Assembly: GCF_000014885.1 (NCBI RefSeq)
Contig: NC_011566.1
Span: forward strand, 744,001 to 808,000
DNA length: 64,000 nt
Direction: 5' to 3'
From: Shewanella piezotolerans WP3
Lineage (GTDB): Bacteria; Pseudomonadota; Gammaproteobacteria; Enterobacterales; Shewanellaceae
Shown: in pieces, positions 12,347-21,363 of the stretch
How the letters are laid out: each line of letters begins with the position of its first letter
Numbering within the stretch: position 1 is the stretch's first letter
Position numbers and translations under genes: made by a program
The notes under the pieces: generated by a model
What the model saw: only the letters and a program-made list of their open reading frames with translations
What the model was told of the DNA's origin: nothing
Database searches by the model: none

Positions 12347-12786
12347 GCCTATGTTCCTCGACTGATTTACGTTAAGAGTAAGAATATGCTAATTAAGCAT
12401 CTTACGTCAATTAAGCAAGTGAAACCTTGATGGAAGTCTTACTTTAGACTTAACGCATGAAGGTAACTCGCTATCAAGATAGTCTTTTATTCTGATACAT
12501 TAGTAATATATGTCAACTCATAACGGCTTTTCAGGCAATAGTATGCTTAACTCTGCAAGCAATATCACATCCTGTTTGGTTACTTTCTGGCAGACAGTGC
12601 ATAGCACAATAATGGATGGCGTCAATTGTAGCATTTTTTGAACCTTATCAATAAAAATGATTCTCATTACTACGCTTGAGTCTTAATTCTCGACATTTGT
12701 GGCAAATTCTGGCTAACTGCGAGGTAGCATATTTCAGCAATAACCACTAAGACATGTGTTTGTGGTTTGATTTTAAAGGAGCTCAC
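12347..12786. other. 440-bp divergent intergenic region crp / Sel1 gene
   Basis: This region holds the crp promoter (minus) and that of the Sel1-repeat gene (plus). Visible elements are a 9-bp direct repeat AATTAAGCA at 12391 and 12409 (period 18), a short dyad AAGTCT-6-AGACTT (12434-12451), and a Fur-like site listed separately. No ORF with a credible ribosome site was found. Confidence 0.45.
12656..12668. promoter_or_regulatory. Putative Fur box
   Basis: AATGATTCTCATT matches the Fur core AATGATAATCATT at 11 of 13 positions. It is about 120 bp upstream of the Sel1-repeat gene and about 310 bp from crp. Binding is inferred only. Confidence 0.4.
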
Positions 12787-13569
12787 GTGAAGTTTAGACC
12801 TTGGATTTTAAATACTGTAGTGGTCTTTTTTATAACGGCGAGCACGGCTGTTCAAGCCTTTTCGATCCCTCAACCTAAAGGCGCTGAAGAAGCCAGTAGA
12901 GTAGCGCATATCCAGTTAAAAGCTGCTCAAGGTGATTTCGATGCTCAATATTTACTTGGGCTTATGTACCTCTCTGGTCGTTATGTAGAGCAAGATCAAG
13001 ACACTGGTATGGGGTGGATTACTGCTGCTGCACAGCAAGGCCATGCTAAGGCTCAGCAAACCATCGCTGACCTAGCGTTTGAAGGCAGTATTGTTTCCCG
13101 AGACCTATCGACTGCGAAGCAGTGGTACACTGCATTGAGTAAGCAGGGGAATAAGTGGGCAGATTTTAGGTTAGGCTTTATTTATGCTTCGGGTGGAGAA
13201 GGTGTTGAGCGCAACTGTGGTAAAGCTGTAGAGCAGTTTAAATTAGTTGGTGATGAAGTTTCGCTGGGGAATGTTGCATGGATTTTGGCAACCTGCCCAG
13301 AAGCTAAGTACCGCGACGGTGATCAAGCACTAGCGCTTTCGTTATCTTTACTTGAAGCCAACGGAAAAGATCCTACCAACTTAGATAACCTTGCCGCTGC
13401 CTATGCCGAGCTTGGGAATTTTGACGCTGCGATTACAACTCAACAAAAAGCCATTGAGGCATTAACCGTTACATCAGATAAAAGTAAAACCGGTGAGTTT
13501 ATGCAGCGACTTGAAATTTACCAGAATTCTGAGCCGTATAGAGAAGTCGTTCCCCTCATAGGTAAGTAA
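12787..13569 (+). CDS. Sel1-like repeat secreted protein
   Basis: A 260-residue protein with a signal peptide (MKFRPWILNTVVVFFITAS..., cleavage near AVQA-F) and Sel1/TPR-type repeats. Examples are DAQYLLGLMYLSGRYVEQD, AKAQQTIADLAFEGSIVSRD and WADFRLGFIYASGGEGVERN; a more TPR-like end contains NLDNLAAAYAELGNFDAAI. Such repeats are protein-interaction scaffolds in the periplasm or envelope. I chose the GTG at 12787 because AAAGGAG lies 6 bases upstream; a longer frame from 12754 has no ribosome site and would bury the signal peptide. The partner is unknown. Confidence 0.8.
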   Translation: MKFRPWILNTVVVFFITASTAVQAFSIPQPKGAEEASRVAHIQLKAAQGDFDAQYLLGLMYLSGRYVEQDQDTGMGWITAAAQQGHAKAQQTIADLAFEGSIVSRDLSTAKQWYTALSKQGNKWADFRLGFIYASGGEGVERNCGKAVEQFKLVGDEVSLGNVAWILATCPEAKYRDGDQALALSLSLLEANGKDPTNLDNLAAAYAELGNFDAAITTQQKAIEALTVTSDKSKTGEFMQRLEIYQNSEPYREVVPLIGK

Positions 13570-13582
13570 TACTTAATACTGG

Positions 13583-13614
13583 GAAAGCGCTCATACTACT
13601 GGGCGCTTTTTTTT
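13583..13614 (+). terminator. Terminator of Sel1-repeat gene
   Basis: AAAGCGC / GCGCTTT stem with a 12-base loop, followed by a T8 run, 14 bp after the stop. Confidence 0.75.
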
Positions 13615-13700
13615 GGGGCAAAAATTTGCCTAACCATAGAAACTGAACCAATTATACCAATAGGCTATAAGAACTCGCTTTTTAGCCTTGCAGAAGATTT

Positions 13701-13895
13701 AAACAGATCAATGTGGATGTGAAATTGACTTTTCAAGATGAGCTAAGAGGTTGGCTGCATATCCAAGGAAGTAAACAGGTTAATATGAGAGCAAAATTTA
13801 CTGTTAGAGATTATAGCTAAGAGGTTAGCTAGCATACCCAAGGAAATAAACAGATCAAGATGGGGGAATTTACTTCCAAGAGTACGCTAATTTAT
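13701..13895. repeat. Three degenerate tandem repeats (72-75 bp)
   Basis: Three imperfect direct repeats begin with AAACAGRTYAA at 13701, 13773 and 13848 (the last incomplete). Units 1 and 2 each end with a small hairpin, AGCTAA-GAGG-TTRGCT, followed by CAT-A-CCAAGGAA. The one change in the hairpin (TTAGCT to TTGGCT) keeps a G-U pair in plus-strand RNA. The array fills the gap between the convergent Sel1 gene and prkB. No coding potential was seen. Confidence 0.65.
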
Positions 13896-13980
13896 CGTTC
13901 TTTCGCCTGAAATCCCGATGAAATGAAGTCTACAGAACTTGTCTTAAACAAATCTTAAGATAATGGATTGTCGCAACTTC

Positions 13981-14868
13981 TTACTCATTTTCCGGTGAAA
14001 TAAGCTGTAACCGCTTGTCCATTAAGTCTTTCACTAGTGGCGTTAGGATAAGCTCCATGGCGAGTGACATCTTCCCACCTGGTACCACTAGCGTGTTGAC
14101 CCGCGACATAAATGAACCTTGGATCATGCGCAGGTAATAGGGGAAATCGACATTCTTGATACCGCGAAAACGGATCACAACAAAGCTTTCATCCAAACTT
14201 GGAATGCTCTTGGCGCTAAAAGGGTTTGAAGTATCTACCGTTGGTACTCGTTGAAAATTAATGTGAGTGCGAGAAAATTGTGGCGTCATATGGTTGATAT
14301 AGTCGTCCATGCTGCGCACAATTGAGTCCATCACTTTTTCGCGGCTATGACCTCTATCTGAAGTGTCACGAATGATCTTTTGGATCCACTCTAAATTGAC
14401 AATAGGTACCATGCCTATCAGCAAGTCAACATGTTGCGCAACGTCACAGTCATCAGTGACAACACCACCATGCAAGCCTTCGTAGTAAAGCATTTCAGTA
14501 TTTTCAGGCAATGGGTGCCATTGAGTAAAGGTGCCCGGCATTTGATTAAAGGGAACGGCTTCATCAAAGGTATGAAGATAAGCCCGTGTTTCCCCTTGTC
14601 CTGTGCTGCCATAATCGCTAAAACACTGTTCAAGACGTTGAAAGTCATTGGCTTCTGGGCCAAAGTAACTGATGTTGCGGTTCTCTGTTTTCTCTTTACG
14701 GATCATCACCGCCATTTCTGGACGGGTGAAATGATGAAAGCTATCGCCTTCAACAATGGCTGCATTGATCCCCAGCTGCCTAAAGATATGGTTGAATGCT
14801 GTGGTTGTGGTAGTCGTACCTGCACCAGATGAGCCTGTTACAGCAATAATAGGATGTTTCGCTGACAT
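13981..14868 (-). CDS. prkB: Phosphoribulokinase-like protein PrkB
   Basis: A 295-residue P-loop kinase of the phosphoribulokinase/uridine kinase family. The P loop is GSSGAGTTTT (residues 12-21), with Thr where most kinases have GK[ST], as in E. coli PrkB. Other features are VEGDSFH and the MLYYEGLHGGV strand. No RuBisCO genes are in the window and the physiological substrate of heterotrophic PrkB is unsettled. The gene lies next to yheU-yheT and crp, the order found in E. coli. Identity is firm; the reaction in vivo is open. Confidence 0.9.
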   Translation of the reverse strand: MSAKHPIIAVTGSSGAGTTTTTTAFNHIFRQLGINAAIVEGDSFHHFTRPEMAVMIRKEKTENRNISYFGPEANDFQRLEQCFSDYGSTGQGETRAYLHTFDEAVPFNQMPGTFTQWHPLPENTEMLYYEGLHGGVVTDDCDVAQHVDLLIGMVPIVNLEWIQKIIRDTSDRGHSREKVMDSIVRSMDDYINHMTPQFSRTHINFQRVPTVDTSNPFSAKSIPSLDESFVVIRFRGIKNVDFPYYLRMIQGSFMSRVNTLVVPGGKMSLAMELILTPLVKDLMDKRLQLISPENE

Positions 14869-15001
14869 TTTTTTACCTAAAATAGAGACAGATAAATATC
14901 ACCTGTAGACAGCCAGTTTTGGCTAACGGTATTGATTTTGCAACAGATCAGATTCTTTTAAAACTGTATGGCTATAGTTATACGTACTCGTAACACTCAG
15001 G

Positions 15002-15259
15002 TCAATCTTGAGCTAAGTCCACTGAGACTATATCTTCTTTACGCCTAATGGCGATAGATTCTTCCTCTTCGCTAAACTCAACCACTAATTCCCCGCGACA
15101 AAGTGCATCGCGGCATTGGGCTATAGCAGATTGTAGGCTGTCTTCATCTGTACTGGCAAAACTGCCATCTTCGACTTGACCAATGAGAAACTCCTTGATG
15201 AGATTCTCGAGGGTCTCTATAGGTAATTGGTTTAGCGCTTCGTAAGGGACTAGCATCAA
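15002..15259 (-). CDS. yheU: UPF0270 protein YheU
   Basis: An 85-residue acidic cytoplasmic protein. The N-terminal half (LVPYEALNQLPIETLENLIKEF) followed by FASTDEDSLQSAIAQCRDAL is typical of the UPF0270 family. Its start overlaps the stop of yheT by 4 bases, so the two are coupled; prkB follows about 130 bp downstream. Its function is not known. Confidence 0.9.
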   Translation of the reverse strand: MMLVPYEALNQLPIETLENLIKEFLIGQVEDGSFASTDEDSLQSAIAQCRDALCRGELVVEFSEEEESIAIRRKEDIVSVDLAQD

Positions 15260-16245
15260 TGACTTCCCGATTTATCAATATGAGACGTTAAAAAGGATAA
15301 GATTCGATTTTCAATATAATAGCGTGGCCGCCAAGGTGAACCACCTTCGATAAATCCAACATGACCACCATTGTCATGCAGTTCGTACTCAACCTGCTCG
15401 GCTAATTGCTCTTGGGTTGGGATCACTGCATGGGTCATAAAGGGATCATCTTTAGCATGGATAACTAAAGTAGGCTTTTGGATCTGGCTCAAATAGGGAA
15501 GGCCACTGGCTCTATGGTAGTAGTGATCAACACCTTTAAAGCCATGCAAAGGAGCTGTGATTTTATCATCAAAAGCATAAAAAGTGGTGAGCTGTTCTAT
15601 TTCGGCCTTGCCAATAGGCATGAGTGGCTGCAAAGCTGGTGTAGATACTTTTCCAAGCATTTTTTCTTGCAACTGTCTGATCAAATAGCTCTGATATACC
15701 TTTGAAAACCCCTTCTCTAGTCTTTTTGCACATGCGGCGAGGTGCAGCGGTGCAGAAACCGCTACTGCTCGTTCGAGTAAGCTTTTTTCTTGCAGTTCCC
15801 CTTGATACTTGACCAACACGTTGCCACCAAGACTATAACCGACGGCAAGCAAAGGAGACTCAGGGTATCTTTGCTTTAGCTGAATCAAGGTTTGCTGAAT
15901 GTCCTGGGTGTCGCCGCTATGATAGCCTCTCACAAGTCGATTGAGCTCTCCTGAGCAGCTACGGTGGTGATGCACTACGGCGCATAATTGTTGTTCTTTA
16001 CAAGCCGCTAAAATCCGACGGGCGTAATGGGAACTAGAACTTCCTTCCAACCCGTGCACAACAATAATTATCGCCTGCTTGAGTTTAGGCTTCCCTTGCC
16101 AATCGAGATCGATGAAGTCGCCATCGTTTAGTTCTAACCTCTCCCTTTCTAACTGTGGTCTGTCCACTTTTGTCAGTACGGGTAAAATCGTCTGGATGTG
16201 GGGGTTTCTGGCCCACCAGGGGGGTGAGAATTTCTGTCTTATCAT
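15256..16245 (-). CDS. yheT: Alpha/beta-fold hydrolase YheT
   Basis: A 329-residue hydrolase of the YheT/ABHD1-3 group. It has the oxyanion motif VVHGLEGSSSSHY (about 62-74), the nucleophile elbow GYSLGGN (about 137-143), an acid in HAKDDPFM and the catalytic histidine in DNGGHVGF. The long N-terminal PWWARNPHIQTILPVL motif is typical of the family. It is the first gene of the yheT-yheU operon. It is probably an esterase; the substrate is unknown. Confidence 0.9.
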   Translation of the reverse strand: MIRQKFSPPWWARNPHIQTILPVLTKVDRPQLERERLELNDGDFIDLDWQGKPKLKQAIIIVVHGLEGSSSSHYARRILAACKEQQLCAVVHHHRSCSGELNRLVRGYHSGDTQDIQQTLIQLKQRYPESPLLAVGYSLGGNVLVKYQGELQEKSLLERAVAVSAPLHLAACAKRLEKGFSKVYQSYLIRQLQEKMLGKVSTPALQPLMPIGKAEIEQLTTFYAFDDKITAPLHGFKGVDHYYHRASGLPYLSQIQKPTLVIHAKDDPFMTHAVIPTQEQLAEQVEYELHDNGGHVGFIEGGSPWRPRYYIENRILSFLTSHIDKSGSH

Positions 16246-16438
16246 AATTGGCTATTGCTGAAAATTAAAACGTGTGTTTAATTGTTGTTATGACGAGAGT
16301 GTAACACAGATTAGAAATCGGTATTTAAACCGCTTAAAGATAGGGTTTTAACTCATAACAGTGCTAGTTGTTTAGCAACTATAGAAGCCGTTTTATTGAA
16401 ATCGATATTGAGAAATAAAATAACAATAAGAGGACAAG

Positions 16439-16954
16439 ATGGAACGACGTACTTTTATCACAAGCGCTTTAGCTGGCACTGCATGCTTAGCTTTGGGCGT
16501 TAATTATTGCTCAAGTGATCACTTGAGTGTCAACGCTAAAGTTGATGACAAGCATCGGTTGTTATTTAGTGTGCTATTGCCTGTTTTTCTCGACGGAGCA
16601 TTGCCTGATGTACCTGCATTAAAAAGAGACGCAGAGAATCGCACCTTAGATGCCATCGAGCACACTATCTCTATACTCCCAAAAGAGAGCCAACTTGAGC
16701 TTGAGCAGTTATTAGATTTGCTGGAGGGGAGACTTGGATTGCTAATTTTGACAGGCAGTATGACGCCGTTAATGATGCGTAATAGTGCGGAGCTAATCGA
16801 TATGCTGCAAAGCTGGCGCACTAGCTTTATGGAGATGATGGTGACAGCCTATCAAGGCTTAAGAGAATTAGTGATGGCGAGCTACTATTCAGCACCAGAA
16901 CATTGGAGTCGAATGCATTACGCTAAGCCCAACTTTCTTGAGGAGATGACATAA
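16439..16954 (+). CDS. Tat-exported small subunit of a GMC dehydrogenase (gluconate 2-dehydrogenase subunit 3-like)
   Basis: A 171-residue protein with a twin-arginine signal (MERRTFITSALAGTACLALG). The rest is helical with no cofactor motif. Its position 38 bp upstream of a GMC oxidoreductase that lacks its own signal peptide fits the gamma subunit of gluconate/alcohol dehydrogenase complexes, which carries the folded flavoprotein through the Tat pathway. The ribosome site AAGAGGA is close to the ATG. The pairing is inferred from context. Confidence 0.72.
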   Translation: MERRTFITSALAGTACLALGVNYCSSDHLSVNAKVDDKHRLLFSVLLPVFLDGALPDVPALKRDAENRTLDAIEHTISILPKESQLELEQLLDLLEGRLGLLILTGSMTPLMMRNSAELIDMLQSWRTSFMEMMVTAYQGLRELVMASYYSAPEHWSRMHYAKPNFLEEMT

Positions 16955-16992
16955 TGTTATTGGCAAATAAAATTGGTTTTAAGGGGTAGTCT

Positions 16993-18579
16993 GTGGCCAT
17001 TGAAGATCCCATTGTTTCAGGACTAAATTCGGGCTGGGCACATATTAATGCCGCTACACTCACTGCCAACCAAACATTTGAAGCTGATGTAGTTATCGTA
17101 GGAAGCGGTGCTGGAGGTGGCACGGCGGCCGAGATCCTCACAAAAGCTGGCTTATCAGTGATAATCGTTGAAGGCGGACCATTAAAATCATCAAAAGACT
17201 TTGTGATGGAGGAGCGCCGTGCTTATCCTGATCTTTATCAGCAAGCCGCTGGCATGAAGACAACGGATAAGGCGATTGGTATTTTTCAGGGGCGCGCAGT
17301 CGGTGGATCGACAACAGTTAATTGGACCACGTCTATTCGTACACCTGAGCCCGCTTTAGCTTTTTGGGCGTCGGATAAATCGGTACAGGGGTTATCAAAA
17401 GAAGAGTTAACTCCTTGGTTTGAACAAATGGAGCAACGACTGAATATCAGTGAGTGGTCATTCGATCCAAACCGTAATAATGCTGCGTTAAAAGAGGGCT
17501 GCGAGCAGTTAGGTTGGGATTACACGGTAATAAAGCGTAATGTCAAAGGCTGTTGGAATACTGGCTATTGCGGTATGGGCTGTCCTGTAAACGCTAAGCA
17601 GTCAATGTTAGTCACTACAATACCTGCAGCACTAGAGGGCGGTGCGACCTTGGTCAGTCAAGCTAAAGTGAAAAAGCTTGAGCATCATGGCGACAAAATA
17701 TATGCAGTAAAAGCCCAAGCATTAGACAGTAATATGCGGCCTATACCTGTTGAGGTCATTTTTAAAGCCAAACATTATATTTTGGCTGCTGGCGCTATCC
17801 ATACACCCACTATCATGCTGCAATCCAAATTGCCTGATCCCTATGAGCTCATTGGTAAGCGGACCTTCCTCCACCCAACATTGCTTAGCGGAGCGATGTT
17901 TACCGATCCTATTAATGGTCATAGTGGGGCGCCGCAATCTATTTATTCAGATGAGTTTGTTTGGAAAAATGGAGCCGATGGTGAGTTAGGTTACAAGCTT
18001 GAAGTACCACCTATTCACCCTATTTTGATCGCATCAAAAACTATCGGTTATGGTCAGAGCCATGCAGAATTGATGGCAAACTTTAATCAGCTTCAAGTGA
18101 CCATCGCCCTTGTTCGTGATGGTTATCATGAGAATAGCCCTGGTGGTGAAGTTAAATTAACAGAATATGGCAGTACATTGGATTATCCGTTAACTGATGC
18201 ATTTTGGCGAGCGGCAAGACGGGCTTACGCCAGTATGGCTGAACTGCAGTTCGCTGCGGGTGCAAATAAGGTGCTGCCAATTAGCGAAGGTATGCCTTAC
18301 TTACGTAATTGGTCTGAAGCTAAGCAGGCTATTGCGAACATGGATCTTGCGCCATTAAAAACGGTTGTTGCTTCAGCTCATGTGATGGGAGGGTGCCCAC
18401 TAGGGGAAGACCCTAAGATGTCGATGGTCAACAGCTATGGTGAGTCGCATTATTTTGAAAACTTGTCTGTGATGGATGGTTCTATATTCCCCACGAGTCT
18501 TGGCGCTAATCCTCAGTTATCGATATATGGCATAACGGCACGTAATGCGACTAGACTTGCTGAAAAGTTAACAAGTTAA
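16993..18579 (+). CDS. GMC-family FAD-dependent oxidoreductase
   Basis: A 528-residue glucose-methanol-choline oxidoreductase. The FAD-binding Rossmann motif VVIVGSGAGGGTAAE lies at about 33-47, the GMC motif GRAVGGSTTVNW at about 98-109, a cysteine-rich NTGYCGMGCPVNAKQS segment follows, and the C-terminal part has the GMC_C pattern ASAHVMGGCPLG and GANPQLSIYG. It probably oxidises an alcohol or sugar in the periplasm. The start is GTG 16993 with AAGGGG upstream. A cytochrome c subunit, usual in these complexes, does not follow, so the electron acceptor must be encoded elsewhere. The substrate is unknown. Confidence 0.85.
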   Translation: MAIEDPIVSGLNSGWAHINAATLTANQTFEADVVIVGSGAGGGTAAEILTKAGLSVIIVEGGPLKSSKDFVMEERRAYPDLYQQAAGMKTTDKAIGIFQGRAVGGSTTVNWTTSIRTPEPALAFWASDKSVQGLSKEELTPWFEQMEQRLNISEWSFDPNRNNAALKEGCEQLGWDYTVIKRNVKGCWNTGYCGMGCPVNAKQSMLVTTIPAALEGGATLVSQAKVKKLEHHGDKIYAVKAQALDSNMRPIPVEVIFKAKHYILAAGAIHTPTIMLQSKLPDPYELIGKRTFLHPTLLSGAMFTDPINGHSGAPQSIYSDEFVWKNGADGELGYKLEVPPIHPILIASKTIGYGQSHAELMANFNQLQVTIALVRDGYHENSPGGEVKLTEYGSTLDYPLTDAFWRAARRAYASMAELQFAAGANKVLPISEGMPYLRNWSEAKQAIANMDLAPLKTVVASAHVMGGCPLGEDPKMSMVNSYGESHYFENLSVMDGSIFPTSLGANPQLSIYGITARNATRLAEKLTS

Positions 18580-18600
18580 TTGAGCTCTGCTATAGGAATA

Positions 18601-18632
18601 AAAAAGCCCAGTGTGAACACTGGGCTTTTTTG
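18601..18632. terminator. Bidirectional terminator between GMC gene and tolC
   Basis: AAAAAGCCCAGTGT / ACACTGGGCTTTTTT hairpin between convergent genes, with A and T tracts on either side. Confidence 0.88.
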
Positions 18633-18647
18633 TCGATATAAAATGTA

Positions 18648-19958
18648 TTATTGCGGCGCTTTTAGACCGTTATTGATTGCACTGACGTCATCTTCGTTCA
18701 ACGTACCTGCAGCTTGCTTAAGTGCAATGATTGAGTTGATGTAACCATAACGTGCATCAGACAATTTACGTTTTGAATCGTAAAGGTCTCGGGTTCGGTT
18801 TAATACATCAACAATAGTACGAGTACCCACTTCAAAACCAGCTTGAGTTGCCTTTAATGCACTCTCAGATGAGATTACAGACTGCTCATAAGCACGGATT
18901 GAACTGATTGAGGCACCTACGTTGTTAAAGTTATTACGTACATCTTTAACGACTTTACGGTGTGTCTGTTCAAGTTTTTCACTTGCTTCAACATATTGAT
19001 ACTGAGCTTGGTTAACTTGAGAAGTGACTTTGAAACCTTCAAAAATAGGGATGCTCAAAGTTACACCTAATGTGCCATTGTCAAAATCAGGAGTACTTGT
19101 ACCTGCTGTTTCTTGCTCAATACCTTTTCTGTAGCCAGCATCTAAGCTCAATGAAGGCATATGACCCGCTTTATAAAGCGTAATGGTCTCTTCAGCGATA
19201 TCTTTACCAATACGCGTTGTCATTAAGTCAACGTTATTGGTTTCTGCCATTTTAATCCAATCAGTCGACATAGCTGGTGCTACCGGCGATGCTGAAAAAC
19301 GGTTAGTGTCGAGGATGTTAATGCTCTTGTGATCGATACCAGTGATTTCACGTAGTGCTTCATAGCTGTTAGCTAGTGTGTTTTCTGCAAGGATCTCTGT
19401 AGCATTTGCAAGGTCATACTGAGCTTGGGCTTCATGCACGTCAGTAATCGCGGTCAGACCAACGGCAAAGCGCTGTTTTGTTTGCTCAAGTTGACGTTCA
19501 ATAGCGCGTTTCTCAGAGCCTTGGAATTCATAATTATCTTTGGCTGTTAATACGTCAAAATAAGCCGTAGTTACGCGAATAATCAGGTTTTGTAGCGACG
19601 ATGCGTATGCCGAGTCTGCTTGTGATGCCGCTTTTTCTGCCAAGCTAAGTCCAACCCATGCACTGTGGTCATAGATGACTTGTTTAAGCGAGACCCCACC
19701 GACGATACCACTGCTATCAGCACTTGGATCGTTCCAAGCTTTATCGTAACCGATGTTAGCACTGATTGTTGGTAACAGCGGTGCACGCTGCTCTTGAATT
19801 TGCTCGTAAAGCGCATCGCGCTGAGCTTTAGCTTGTAGCGCTACAGGATCACTGGTTAGGGCTTGTTGGTATATCTGTAGAAGGTCGTCGGCATGAGCAA
19901 CTTGCGCTGAGACTGCTAGCGTCAGTGCGGCACATAGAGAACGGATCTTGAATTTCAT
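18648..19958 (-). CDS. tolC: Outer-membrane efflux channel TolC
   Basis: A 436-residue outer-membrane factor with a signal peptide (ending AVSAQVAHA). The mature N-terminus DDLLQIYQQALTSDPVALQA is typical of TolC. The protein shows the two structural repeats of long periplasmic helices (TQQRFAVGLTAITDVHEAQAQ-like and ATQAGFEVGTRTIVDVLNRTRD). It is the exit duct for RND, ABC and MFS pumps and type I secretion. It stands alone and is divergent from nudF, as tolC is in E. coli. Confidence 0.95.
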   Translation of the reverse strand: MKFKIRSLCAALTLAVSAQVAHADDLLQIYQQALTSDPVALQAKAQRDALYEQIQEQRAPLLPTISANIGYDKAWNDPSADSSGIVGGVSLKQVIYDHSAWVGLSLAEKAASQADSAYASSLQNLIIRVTTAYFDVLTAKDNYEFQGSEKRAIERQLEQTKQRFAVGLTAITDVHEAQAQYDLANATEILAENTLANSYEALREITGIDHKSINILDTNRFSASPVAPAMSTDWIKMAETNNVDLMTTRIGKDIAEETITLYKAGHMPSLSLDAGYRKGIEQETAGTSTPDFDNGTLGVTLSIPIFEGFKVTSQVNQAQYQYVEASEKLEQTHRKVVKDVRNNFNNVGASISSIRAYEQSVISSESALKATQAGFEVGTRTIVDVLNRTRDLYDSKRKLSDARYGYINSIIALKQAAGTLNEDDVSAINNGLKAPQ

Positions 19959-20250
19959 TTGCTGTCCTTTTTAGACAAAATTCTCCATTGAGGAGCGAAT
20001 TTAACTTTGTTTTGTTTAGTTATGCCTAACTTTTATCTTGAAAGTAAGGCGGTTTGCGCTTCCCGACGCTTCCCAATACATCTAAACTTAGTGAGTTAGA
20101 TAGTAGAAACCTACAATTCCTAAGTCAACTAGGAAGTGTAACAGTTTTTTATCGCAATAATCAGATCTGCCTTTATCTTAGTATTAATAATTTTATTTTG
20201 CCTCGTTTTGGCATAAACGCTTTGATTAATAAGTAGCTTTAGGAGAATAA

Positions 20251-20868
20251 ATGAACAGCACTTTTAACCATGAAGATGTCGAGTTACTCGGCAAAAAAAC
20301 GCTATATAAAGGCTTTTTCAAGATGGAAGAGTATAAGTTCAAGCACCGTTTATTCGACGGTGGTTGGAGCGAAGTCGTTACCAGAGAAGTATTTGAAAGG
20401 GGGCACGCCGTGGTGGTGTTACCTTATGATCCCGTTAACGACAAGGTGGTGCTGATTGAGCAGATCCGCATTCCCGTTCTGGAAAGCGCATCTACGCCGT
20501 GGTTGCTTGAGCTAGTGGCCGGGATGATTGACCCTGGTCAAACATCCCAGAACGTTGCCGTTAAGGAGCTCCAAGAGGAAACGGGTTTAACGGCGAAAAG
20601 TATCACTAAAGTAAATCAGTATTTCTCAAGCCCTGGCGGGACCAGTGAGCGATTTGACTTTTATTGGGCCGCTGTCGATTCTACATGTGCTACAGGTCAT
20701 TACGGCTTAGCTGAGGAACATGAAGATATCAAGGTGCATGTCGTTGATAGAGAGTTAGCTTACACAATGATGACTAATGGCCGCATTGATAATGCTTCAA
20801 CCGTTATTGGTTTACAATGGCTGCAGCTAAACTATCGAGATTTGCTTCAAACAGATTGTGAAAAATAA
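20251..20868 (+). CDS. nudF: ADP-ribose diphosphatase NudF
   Basis: A 205-residue Nudix hydrolase that cleaves ADP-ribose to AMP and ribose 5-phosphate. The Nudix box starts at GMIDPGQTSQ and ends KELQEETGL. Compared with the consensus GX5EX7REUXEEXGU, the first Glu is Gln and the Arg is Lys, while the catalytic Glu cluster (E-L-Q-E-E) is intact. The order nudF-yqiB-cpdA-yqiA-parE is the same as in E. coli, which supports the identification. The ribosome site is TAGGAGA. Confidence 0.92.
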   Translation: MNSTFNHEDVELLGKKTLYKGFFKMEEYKFKHRLFDGGWSEVVTREVFERGHAVVVLPYDPVNDKVVLIEQIRIPVLESASTPWLLELVAGMIDPGQTSQNVAVKELQEETGLTAKSITKVNQYFSSPGGTSERFDFYWAAVDSTCATGHYGLAEEHEDIKVHVVDRELAYTMMTNGRIDNASTVIGLQWLQLNYRDLLQTDCEK

Positions 20869-20874
20869 TCATGA

Positions 20875-21354
20875 TTGGCTGATTTTGAAGAACTTTGGAA
20901 TGATATCGTGTCAAAAGTAACTTATGCTGGGAAATCGAAGTACCAGCCAAATGTTAGCCAGTTTTTGGCTGTTTGTTCGAGAAACTATATGCATATTCAA
21001 CGCTGGCTCACCCAAGAGCCTAGTGAAGGAACATATTGGCAGGTTGATGGCGAGTTTGGTCGATTGAATGTTCGCCTATTGGAAAATACCAAATATACCC
21101 AATTGGTAGAGATTTCTAGGTGCGTTGGAGAGCATGTCCTGGTGTCAACACCAAAAGTCTCTGTGCGCATTTACCATGACGCTAAATTAGCAGAAGTGTT
21201 AACTAGTCAACAGATTTACCAATTGCGTCCAGTGTATGATTATCCAAATATGCATATGCATCATCGTGATGAAAAGTATCAAGTGAATGCGTTTCTTGAA
21301 GAGTTGTTGAAGATAGATAACTTGACCAAATTTATTTGTGAATCTGATATTTAG
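20875..21354 (+). CDS. yqiB: DUF1249 protein YqiB
   Basis: A cytoplasmic protein of up to 159 residues. The segments KYQPNVSQFLAVCSRNY, RLNVRLLENTKYTQLVEI and VRIYHDAKLAEVLTSQQIY match the YqiB/DUF1249 family, and the RDEKYQVNAFLEELL end is also conserved. An in-frame TGA lies directly before the TTG at 20875, so the start is there or at a later codon such as GTG 20908; neither has a strong ribosome site. It lies 6 bp after nudF and 9 bp before cpdA. The function is unknown. Confidence 0.85.
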   Translation: MADFEELWNDIVSKVTYAGKSKYQPNVSQFLAVCSRNYMHIQRWLTQEPSEGTYWQVDGEFGRLNVRLLENTKYTQLVEISRCVGEHVLVSTPKVSVRIYHDAKLAEVLTSQQIYQLRPVYDYPNMHMHHRDEKYQVNAFLEELLKIDNLTKFICESDI

Positions 21355-21363
21355 GTAATTACT

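Noticed and set aside
12434..12451. Dyad AAGTCT-6-AGACTT upstream of crp
   Set aside because: A 6-bp dyad is expected by chance in a 440-bp AT-rich region; noted in the gap entry only.
13646..13668. ATACCAATAGGCTATAAG resembling the MITE end repeat
   Set aside because: Only about two thirds of the bases match and no matching opposite end or interior was found; too weak to call a copy.
14431..14832. 133-codon frame opposite prkB
   Set aside because: Shadow of prkB on the other strand; no ribosome site and no protein-like composition.
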